A stretch of DNA of 64,000 nucleotides from Lepus europaeus (taxonomy: Eukaryota > Chordata > Mammalia > Lagomorpha > Leporidae): assembly GCF_033115175.1 (NCBI RefSeq), contig NC_084838.1:38481468-38545467 (forward strand), in the 5' to 3' direction. Shown here in pieces: positions 53,839-64,000 of this stretch (the first letter of the stretch is position 1; each line of letters opens with the position of its first letter). The notes beneath the pieces were generated by a model that did no database searches, was not told the DNA's origin, and saw only the letters and a program-made list of their open reading frames with translations. A program made the translations under genes and the position numbers.

Positions 53839-55433
53839 ATGCAAGGGAGGAAGACACTGGCCAATATATCAACTTAGCACCCCACTGTGCCAGAGCCTGC
53901 CCATTTTAGCCAGCACCGGAGCTATTTTGATACGGGTGGCAGTGGTCAGTATGGGCCAGCCCAGAAGCCAGTGTTGTCAGAGGCAATGACCAGCCAGATT
54001 GTGTAGGCTAGCACCCATTCAGAAGTGGGGGCAGGGCCACAGAGCAAGACAACATTTAAGGACACTCGCCTGAGGTACAAGAGGGGAAGGTAGCAAGAGG
54101 CGAGCTCAGAGCTGAGGCGGCTCTGTGTTTATGAGACCTCCAGGATATTTGTGGAATGAAGAGAAGGAACCAGGAGGAGAGTGTGGAGAGGGGGGAGTGA
54201 GGACCCTAGATGTTGGGCGATGGCAGAACCCAGAGCTGGGAGGGATCGGCTTGGAATCGGGGAAGGACAGCTCTCCCTCTGAGGTCATGCCAGGGAGCAG
54301 AAGCCGTGCTGAGCGTGGGGTGCACGTGATACTGTTCATGGAGCTCAGGTCGTAGGACTGTTGTTTATCTGGGGATCTCGTGGCAGAAAGAGAGGTAAGC
54401 GGCTGAGAACTGGGATAAAGGAGGAGGGAGGGCCCGGACAGGCCAGGGCAGGAGAACAGGCTGTGAGGACTGGTGTAGGGAGCAGGCCGCTGTGCCTGGC
54501 AGGGATAGAGGCACAGCTGAGCTCTGTCCACGGAGAGAAGAGAGACTGCTCTTCCAGCTGGGAGGTGGGCAGTGATGGGGGCTATCCAGGGTTGGAGGAG
54601 TACAAGATGTGGGAGAAATCCCAGGGAGGGAGAGGGTCAGCTGTGAAGTCCAAGGTCAGAGTAAGCCTTGGCAGGGGCAGGCTGGGAGTGGGCTTGGAGG
54701 AGAGAGGCCACCCAGCAGCCGGCAGGGTGGAGCGGAGCTGGCTGAGCAGGAGGAATCGGGAAGAAGGAGGTGGAGCCCTTCTGAATCATGAATGAGGAGG
54801 GTGTCTGAAATGTCCTGTGTGGTCCAGTGCAGTAGCCACTGAGGTCGCAGGGACATCACAGCTGTGAGATTGCACTGAGCTGTGCACCCGATCCTGTCCA
54901 CTTAGCATGGGGGAAAGAAGGAATGTTGAGTATCTTTTACATTGCTTACATATTAAATGGAAATACTTTGGATGTATTGGGTTAGATAAAGTGTTATTAA
55001 AATTAATGTCACTTTGGTAACATGGCTGCTAGAAAAATGTAACCCACACATGTGACTTGCATTCACATTTGCTGCTGAATGGTATTAGCACAGGTGCTCA
55101 GTTCCTGGCATGCAGACTGTCATGCCCTGGCCTAGGCCCTGGAACAGGGACCTGGCACAGAGAGGCTTCAGTGACTGGTGTGTGTGTGTGTGTGTGTGTG
55201 TGAATAAATGAATGAAAAGATAGATAAGTTCATGAGTGAATGAGTGGATGAATGAAAATTGTATGTGGTTTTCAAGGAGTTGGTCAATTTCTTCTAAATT
55301 GTTGAGGATTACATGTGAGGGCAGAAATGAGTGAAAGGTAGACAGGTAGTACCAAAGGAGGAAAGCTTACCAAGACTTTCAGGTAGGGAGTCTCACAGAG
55401 CATTTTAGGCTGCCTTACTTAAGAGCCCAAGTT
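53839..55433 (+). other. Intergenic, G-rich, no gene
   Basis: 54060-54790 is G- and A-rich and holds two sizeable frames (141 codons minus, 144 plus) without a recognisable domain. No clear repeat is seen before the TG run at 55178. Confidence 0.4.
55175..55202. repeat. (TG)n microsatellite
   Basis: About 13 TG units followed by GAATAAATGAATGAAAAG, like an L2-type end. Confidence 0.85.
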
Positions 55434-55730
55434 GGGGCCAGTGTGGTGGCTTAGAGGGTAAAGCTGCTGTCTGCAACACCGTCATCCCATTTGGGCACCA
55501 GTTCAAGTCTCGGCTATTCCAGTTTCCATCCAGCTCCCTGCTGATGTGCCTGGGAAAAGCAACAGAAGGTGGCCCAAGTGTTTAGGTCCCTGCACTCTTA
55601 TGGGAGACCCAAATGAGTTCCTGGCTCCTGGCTTTGGCATGGCCTAGCCCCAGCCATTGCAGCCATCTGGGGAGTGAACCAGCAACTCTGCCTTTCAAGT
55701 AATTAAATATTTTTAAAAAGAAAAAAAAAA
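55434..55730 (+). repeat. CSINE, sense
   Basis: TGGGGCCAGTGTGGTGGCTT to CAAGTAATTAAATATTTTTA. It is followed by an A-run then a run of nine G (to 55740). Confidence 0.85.
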
Positions 55731-55844
55731 AGGGGGGGGGCAAGAATCTGGACCCTTCACGCAGCTCTTTTTGCTGCATTTGAAAAAGTGCTCCTGTAAC
55801 ACTGTAATACACTCCAGGCTCATCCTGGGCGTGTTGCATGCACA

Positions 55845-55990
55845 CATTTAAACCTTACATCCACCCCATGCAGTAGGCATTCTTATTATAAGCTCTCACA
55901 GACAAGGAAACCAAGGCACAGAAATCTTAGCAATTTGCCCAGGGTTATCCAGTAAGCGATGGAGCTGGTTGAACGTGGCTACCTGGCCCC
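55845..55990 (-). repeat. MIR-like SINE, antisense
   Basis: Contains CAGACAAGGAAACCAAGGC, then TAGCAATTTGCCCAGGG and AGTAAGCGATGGAGCTGG, in reverse MIR order. It lies downstream of CCIN. Confidence 0.5.
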
Positions 55991-56732
55991 AGAGTCCACC
56001 CCATGCTGCCTCTTTGATCCTGTCGTCTTGCCTCATCCCCAGCCTTCTGTCCACTAAAGACCTGGGTTTCTGTTTCCCCCTTTCCTGGCCTCACTTCTAC
56101 TCCCAGTCCGTTGGATTCCTGGAGAAAGTTCTCTCTGAGCTTATGCTCCCTGGAAGCGAGGTGGAAGCAATCCCTAATTTTCTCACAAATGAGACAGAAA
56201 GCTAACAACCGCTGCATGGCCAATACAAGAGCCAGATCACTGCCCGCCCCGTTCCTTCGGCCTTCTTCCCCTTGCCCCCGGCACCTTCTCCCTCCCCAGC
56301 CCATAAGGCTGCTTTTCCCGACCTGGGATGGGTCTTTTCCTGCCTTCCTGGAAGGCCTAAGGGAAGTGGATGTCGGAGGACCTGAAACTCCACAACCCTG
56401 AGCAAAGGTTTACCTGCCAGTGTAGCTGACATCTGAATGGGGACTACAGGGGCACAGAACAGGGAGCTTTCTAGACATCACCTTGGCCAGTGCCCAGGAG
56501 ATGCCTCAATCCCACCCACCAGGGATTTCTTTGCAGCCTCCATTGGGTGCCCTCAGCAACACGGTTCCCTGGAATTTAAACCCACTGGGAGCAGCACCAG
56601 CCCAAGACCTCCACCTTCAGGACTAAGCATAGACTGAAACACTAAGAAGGAACCAATAGGCCACCTTTCTCTCTCTCTCTCTCATTAAATTGTGAATAAT
56701 GCATTTACTTATTCTCCCACTTAAAAAGTTGT

Positions 56733-58694
<1,962 letters not shown>

Positions 58695-58899
58695 TCAGAG
58701 GCCCTGGGCCCTTCTCCTGTCTGATCACGACAGCCTGCCTTACTCCAACCACATGCCCTACTGGCACCTACAGCTCGGGGCCAGCTCAGGAGGAAACCCA
58801 TGGATGGGCTGCAGCTTCCCATCGGAAACTTTCAAACCTCAGTGCAGTTTGGGTGGGACTCTGGGGAAAGGCTTGTATAGGGGAGATTAGGGGGTGGGG

Positions 58900-59010
58900 A
58901 AGGAAGTGTCCAGATCATCTAGAAGAATCCTCTCATTTTGTAGGAGGAAAATTGGGGCCCTAAGAGGAGAAGAGGTGTGCCCAAGACCCCAGAGCCAGCC
59001 TGAAACCCAA
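58900..59010 (-). repeat. MIR-like fragment, antisense
   Basis: CTCATTTTGTAGGAGGAAAA, then GAGGTGTGCCCAAGACCC resembles the middle of MIR in reverse. It lies just upstream of CCIN. Confidence 0.4.
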
Positions 59011-59315
59011 GTCATCCCTAACTTAGAACTTGTCCACCCTTCCAGGGGACTCCTGACCACTCTGACTACCTGAGTCCCCTCATCGGCCAAGGCTCCCGGA
59101 CATCAGAGAAGAAAAGCAGTGTCCTCTGGCTTCTGACCTTTGTGGCCACGGACACCGTTCTCCTTCAGCCCAAAGGGAGTAGGGAGGCCGCTCACTGGAG
59201 CAGGGACGCAGGATCCAGCACGCGGAGCCCTCTGAAGCCTGATTCTGCTGATTCCATCACAGAATGGGGCATTCTCTCCCTGTATCCAAGTGCCTCGTTG
59301 TAAAATGTTGGAGAA

Positions 59316-59640
59316 TGGGGCTGATGCTATGGCGTAGTGGGCTGGGCCCCAGCCTGCCGTGCCAGCATCCCATAAGGGTGCTGGGTCGTGTCCCAGCTGC
59401 TCCTCCTCTGATCCAGATCTCTGCTGTGGCCTGGGAAAGCGGTAGAAGATGGCCCAAGTCCACCCATTGTGGAAGACATGGAAGTTTCTGGCTCCTGGCA
59501 TTAGGTTGGCTCTGCTCTGGCTGTTGCGGCCATTTGGGGAGTGAACAAGCTGTGGAAGACCTCTCCCTCTGTCTCTCCCTCTGTCTGTAACTCTACTTCT
59601 CAAATAAATTTTAAAAAATCTTTAAAAAAATAAAAATAAA
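59316..59640 (+). repeat. CSINE, sense
   Basis: TGGGGCTGATGCTATGGCGT to CAAATAAATTTTAAAAAATC. AAAATGT occurs near both ends. Confidence 0.85.
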
Positions 59641-59684
59641 ATGTCAGGAGCCGTGACAGGCCAGCTCTCTCCATCAAGTGTGGT

Positions 59685-59960
59685 CCTGGACAAGTGGCTC
59701 AGATTCTCAGCCTTGGTGTGGCCCAACATCCCATAACCGGGCTTGACTTCCAGCTCGGCTCCCAATTCCAACTTTCCGCTAATGTACACCCTGGGTGGCA
59801 GCGGGTGATGTCTCCAATGTCTGGGTCCCACCGCTCCCGTGGGAGACCCAAATGGAGTTCCTAGCTCAGGGCTTCTGCCTGGCCCAGCCCCAGCTGTTAG
59901 TGAGAATTTGGGGAGTGCACCAGAGGAATGGGTGCGCTCTCCAAATAAATAAAATGTCGA
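59685..59960 (+). repeat. Old CSINE, sense
   Basis: CCCAACATCCCATAACCGGG, ACCCTGGGTGGCAGCGGG and tail CCAAATAAATAAAATG. Confidence 0.7.
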
Positions 59961-60059
59961 AAAAAGATTCAAAATTTCATGAGAAAACGGCTAGAGTGGT
60001 GCGGACGACGTTTGGCTCCTAGTGAAAGTTCGTATAGGCGGACTACAGAGTCCTTCTCA

Positions 60060-60560
60060 CCCCAGGTCACCCAGCGCCCTGGCGGTCTGCGGTGGATGCG
60101 AGGTTGTGGAGCCCTCTGAGCAGGCTTCTGGGCCTGCTCCGGCCACACGGTGGGGCTGGCGGGTCACTTGCAGCCGCTGGAGCGGCTCTGCGGTGCCTCT
60201 GCGCCGGGCAGCACCCCAGTAAAGCGCAGAGGTGCCCCATTCCGCCGTGTTTCCACGCCCCTAAGGGCTCCACCGTGCAGCTCCCCACGCCGCGACCCTG
60301 GAATTCAGGCTGCGGCTCGAGGGCGCACAGCCTGCAGGCACACTTGTCTCCCACCCCCACCCTCACCGCCCGCCCCGACCCCCGTCCACGGACGGCGCCG
60401 CCAGAGGGCAGCCTTCTCTGACTCGGGGCGTCCTCTGGGGCGGTCCCTGGGGCGAGCGTCCGTCCGCACTCCCCGCCTCCTGGGCCCCGCGGGGCGCCCG
60501 GGGTGCATCTGAGCCAGGAGCGGGAAAGGGGCCACCCGGAGCCTCCGCCCCCAGCCCGAG
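60060..60560. promoter_or_regulatory. Orphan CpG-rich island
   Basis: About 500 bases with many CpGs and high GC, unlike the flanks, between CCIN and GLIPR2 on non-repeat DNA. No open frame here resembles a known protein. It could be a promoter of an unannotated transcript, an enhancer, or part of GLIPR2 regulation. Confidence 0.55.
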
Positions 60561-61988
60561 CAGCCGTTTGGACACTGATGCTGCTAAGGGGACCTGGGCT
60601 CAGGACTTGCCTCTGAGTCAGGGCCCCATACTCCCTGAACCCTCCGGCTGTGCTGAGCGGCTCTCCTAGAGTCCTCTCCAGCTTGCCTTCCCTGCTTGGT
60701 CATGTCTCCCTCCCTTGTCTTTTCATTCCAGACCCAGCTTTTCCTTATTTTGGGATCTGATAATTTTGACAATTGTGTTAAAATACTTACCCCGTAAAAC
60801 GACGTGTTCACCTTGATGCCTGCATGGGGACAGAGGTTCTGTCTTTTGGGGTGAGATGTGTTTTCCCCACTGGGTGGTGCACTTGCCGCTCCCTCCCCCA
60901 GGCCTGCTATGCCTTGGCTAAGTAGCGCCCTCTCGCTGAGTGTGCCGGAAGTGCTTCCCTGACCTGCGGGAAGCAGCAGCCACTTGGAAAAAGGATGAGA
61001 CCCTGGCCAGGCTAGCAGGTCTGCCTGCCTGGTCACCTCCCTCCCCAGGAGCAAGGATGGGTGGGCCTGGCCTGCTGTGCCACCCACTCCCTTGCCTGCA
61101 CATGCTTCTGCTTTGGGGGCATCTGACGGAGAAGGTGGCCACGCCCGCTTTGGTTTCATGTCCCAGAGCAGCAAGGCAGGAAGACACTCTCTCAGACGCT
61201 TCTAGCCAGAGAGGCCCTGCGGATGCGCCCGTGTCTCGGAGGCCCAAGCGGGCCTGGCAGACCCAATGCATGCCCGATCCCCTGCAGCTTCAGCAAGGGG
61301 GCCTGCTCAAATCCAAGCTCAGTCCCGGCTCCATCCCCGGCTCTCTGGCGAGCTGTGGGGCTTGCTGCCCTCAAGAGCTCCGTTGAAGAGGTGTGACTAG
61401 TGCCCCAACCTTGCTCTGCAGGCTCCGCCCTCTGGCTGTCCTTCCTTCCACCCTGGAAAGCTCATGCCTCTGGTCCAGCTGCCACCACCTGGCTGGGTGT
61501 GTGTGTGTGTGTGTGTGTACGCGCGCGTGGAGTAGGAGCTATCAGGAAGTTCATTGCCTGGCGGCTTGCCAGCTGTGGCCAAACAAGCACCTCAGCCAGG
61601 TCGCTGCCCTCCACCCAGCCCCAGCTTCCGCCTCCACTCTTCTCACCTCTGGGGCGAGCCCTGACAAAAACCTGGCCAGAAACTACCCAGCTCAGGAATG
61701 GGTCATTTCCTTTTCGGTTTCTCCTCCCCTTCCCCCTGTGCACCCGTAACACCTGGCTTCCTCACTTCTATGTACTTCCCACAGTAGCCCAGCTTTGGTT
61801 TGCGGGGGCCCTCATGTGAACTCACGCACCCTCATTTTTGGCAGTCCCCCCCCCAAGGGGGAACAGTCTCTCCGTGATTCTTAGGTCAAGTCCCCAGCCG
61901 ATAGCCAGCTGAGGGACTGGCTGCCCTCGGTGCCCCTCTGAATCCCATCAGCTGTGTGCGACTGGCTCCCAGGGTTCAAAAGGTAGCC
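60561..61988 (-). other. Intergenic between GLIPR2 and CCIN, no gene
   Basis: GC-rich unique sequence beyond the orphan island. Open frames up to 196 codons (minus, 60584-61174) show no known domain. A GT run is at 61498-61530. Confidence 0.4.
61498..61530. repeat. (GT)n with a CG-rich end
   Basis: About ten GT units then ACGCGCGCG, alternating purine-pyrimidine throughout, a sequence type able to adopt Z-DNA. Confidence 0.8.
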
Positions 61989-62298
61989 TTTTATTTTAAG
62001 ATTTATTTATTTATTTTAAAAGCAGAGATGAGAGAGAGAGAGATCTTCCATCTGCTGGTTCAATCCCCAAATGGCCACAACAGCCAGGGCTGGGTCAGGC
62101 CAAAGCCAGGAGCCAGGAGCTTCTTCCAGATCTCCCACGTGGGTGCAGGGGCCAAGTACTTTGGCCATCTTTTACTGCTTTCCCAGGCCATAGCAGGGAA
62201 CTAGATCAGAAGAGGAGCAGCTGGGACTCGAACTGGTGCCCATATGGGATGCCAGCACTGCAGGTGGCGGCTTTACCCGCTATGCCACAGGTACACCC
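61989..62298 (-). repeat. CSINE, antisense
   Basis: TTTTATTTTAAGATTTATTT to TATGCCACAGGTACACCCCC. It lies just past the GLIPR2 3' end. Confidence 0.87.
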
Positions 62299-62419
62299 CC
62301 AACTGGCCTTTTAAGCAGCACCATCTTCAGGGGAGGGTTGGCTTGAGTTACTCAAGACAGGAATTCAGCCCACAGACTGTCTCAGCCACCGACCGCAGTG
62401 GGGCAGGAATCACATGGAG

Positions 62420-63744
62420 GAAGACGTTACACACAAGGCTTTATTTTCTTATTAGTCAATATCCCTGATGGGCTGCGAGGCGTGGCATGATACTGTTCGC
62501 AGTGCAGCACTGAACTTTCGCAGGCTGCGTCGGGGTCTGGCTTGCCCAGACTCCTGTCTTGAAGCTTCAGTTCCCTCACTCCCCTCTGGCTCCCCTGTCC
62601 TGACAGATGGGAGATGCCTTGATTTCGGGGACACTGGGCTTGCTGCCTGGGTCGTTCCCTCACATCCGGGCCTTGTGAGACTGCTATTCAAAGGTACTCG
62701 TCTAGTTTGAGGCATAACCCAGAACCAAATTAGCGTCTCTAAGCCCCCTGCCCAAGACATGGCCCTGGAACACTTGGACCTGTCACACATTCCACGAGGG
62801 AGGGAGCGCCAGCACAGCTGCAGCCACAGGCCAGGACCCCGCCCTGCGTGGGAAGGCTGGAGGGCTTCCTCCAGGGGCCCCGGGTGAGCTCACCAGCTCA
62901 GTGACTTCATCCATCCAAGGCCACTTGGCCGAGAGCCCAGGCGGCGTGAGGGGCTGTCCTGAGTCACCTAGCCGGGCAGAGGGGGGAGTGCCAGGCCTGG
63001 CCCTCCCTGCATGGTGGGCTAGCACAGTGAGCTCTGAAGAGCCCCAAGAGTTTAAGAAGAAAGACGAGGGGAGGGCAAGAGGTGGTCGTGGCTAGGGTGC
63101 TGTGCTAGTTGGAGGTAGAAAGAGGCAAGGAAGCAAAGCGTTTCTCTCCGCTTTGTCCTTGGCAGGCACAAGAGAATCCCCCAGAGACACGCAGGATGAC
63201 ATCATGGCTCACAGCTGAGAAATCTCAACCCTTCGATGAGACGCAGCCCCTGGCCGGCCCAGGTTCCATGGAAGCTGCTTTACCGTGAGGCCTTTAAAGC
63301 TGGGTTTTGGGTCCTGTGAGGGGAAGGCTAGCTGGGTAGTCTTAAATATCTCCCCAAAGTAGAGAGCAACACATGGAGAGCACAAGATATGAACTTCTCT
63401 TCTTGGCGTCACAAATCGTTGGAATACAAAAAAGTCCAAGGATGGGTATTAGAAGAAAGATACAAAAGCAGCTTGCTTACAAGATAACCAAAACATGTTT
63501 ACAAATTGACTTCCCCCTCCCACCCCAAATCCAAAACACTGTGGTCTAGCTCACCACCACCAGGGCAAAGGCTCATTCCTGGAGTTAGAACGAGCTGCTG
63601 CAGAACTGTGTATCCGGGTGTGTGTACGAGAGATGCGCACACGCACCGCACACACAGGGACGGACACACAGCTGGGGTTTTGGCGTTGGAGGCACTTCAT
63701 ATCCACAGGCTCAGGTCTCACACCTTCCGGTCACGCTGCACCTG
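62420..63744 (-). other. GLIPR2: GLIPR2 3' UTR
   Basis: About 1.3 kb from the GLIPR2 stop to just past an AATAAA at 62440-62445. It holds a CA/TG-rich patch near 63617-63670 and otherwise unique sequence. The length is inferred from the first good signal. Confidence 0.65.
62440..62445 (-). terminator. GLIPR2: GLIPR2 polyadenylation signal
   Basis: AATAAA on the minus strand is followed within 10 bases by TTGTGTGTAACG and then CATGTGATT, a GU-rich downstream element. It is the first strong signal after the GLIPR2 stop. Confidence 0.7.
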
Positions 63745-63905
63745 TTATTTCTTCGGAGGCAGGACGTTTTCCTCGAAGAAGCCCTGGTTGACAACATTCC
63801 CGGCTGGGAAGTATCTGGCCACCACGAAGGAGGAGCCGTCACTCGCTGATGCCTTCCCCACGCCCATCTTCTTCGTATTCTTCCATACCATGGCGGTGAA
63901 GTGTC
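63745..63905 (-). CDS. GLIPR2: GLIPR2 (GAPR-1), last coding exon
   Basis: GLIPR2 is a small CAP-superfamily protein on the cytosolic face of the Golgi. The minus strand has an acceptor CCCCCTGTAG, two bases completing Gly, then [17 protein letters not shown] to [11 protein letters not shown] and TAA (63745-63747). These 52 residues equal positions 103-154 of the 154-residue protein. The segment [11 protein letters not shown] is the CAP signature and its His is one of the conserved CAP-cavity residues (His103). Gln stands in NVVNQGF where I recall Glu in human. The rest of the gene is right of the window. Confidence 0.95.
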
Positions 63906-64000
63906 CTACAGGGGGACAGGGGGCGGGGAAGGGAGACAGCTGAGGTAACAGAGGCTTGAGAGAATCTTGCTGGCGAGGCCTGAGCCCTCGCACCATCTTG

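Noticed and set aside
54106-54795. Overlapping 141- and 144-codon frames on opposite strands
   Set aside because: They are mirror shadows in G-rich DNA, with no recognisable protein similarity.
60584-61174. 196-codon minus-strand frame near the orphan CpG island
   Set aside because: GC-rich intergenic sequence; the translation shows no domain and no conserved-looking start or splice context.

Overview
The window is nuclear DNA from a lagomorph, most probably the European rabbit. The main evidence is about 48 copies of the tRNA-derived lagomorph C-repeat (CSINE). Copies begin like GGGGCCGGCGCTGTGG, carry a CCCATATGGG block and end in AAATAAATAAATCTTT or a plain A-run. The genes have mammalian exon-intron structure and isochore-like base composition. 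Gene names come from reading the translated exons against remembered mammalian proteins; no database search was run.

Four protein-coding genes are present, in the order GNE (+), CLTA (-), CCIN (-), GLIPR2 (-). I recall the same neighbours on human 9p13. (1) 1878-11324 holds the last five coding exons of GNE, covering residues 428-722 of the 722-residue form, i.e. most of the ManNAc-kinase domain. Its 3' UTR follows and the 5' part of the gene lies left of the window. (2) 16055-39106 is the complete CLTA gene, tail to tail with GNE. It has seven coding exons, including the two neuron-specific exons of 54 and 36 bp, and a CpG-island promoter. All seven exons together encode 248 residues; skipping the two neuronal exons gives 218. 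(3) 56733-58499 is CCIN (calicin), a single uninterrupted 588-codon BTB-BACK-kelch gene of the sperm head cytoskeleton. (4) 63745-63905 is the last coding exon of GLIPR2 (GAPR-1), with a long 3' UTR to about 62420; the rest of the gene lies right of the window.

Introns and intergenic DNA are dominated by CSINEs in both orientations. Several have exact target-site duplications and several are nested two or three deep. Between CLTA and CCIN (39.5-56.7 kb) there is a repeat-rich desert with old L1 fragments, two MLT1-type LTRs, a purine microsatellite and one clean solo LTR (388 bp, TG...CA, 6-bp duplication). Two CpG-rich islands exist: one at the CLTA promoter and one orphan island near 60.1-60.6 kb with no assigned gene.

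The genes do not form a pathway. GNE makes sialic-acid precursors in the cytosol, CLTA is a clathrin coat subunit, CCIN is testis-specific and GLIPR2 is a Golgi-associated CAP protein. I found no RNA gene, CRISPR array or previously undescribed system. The more interesting items are local: CRE-like sites ahead of CCIN, an in-frame upstream ATG of CCIN, a possible divergent transcript at the CLTA promoter, the orphan CpG island, the solo LTR and the nested or aberrant retroposition events.
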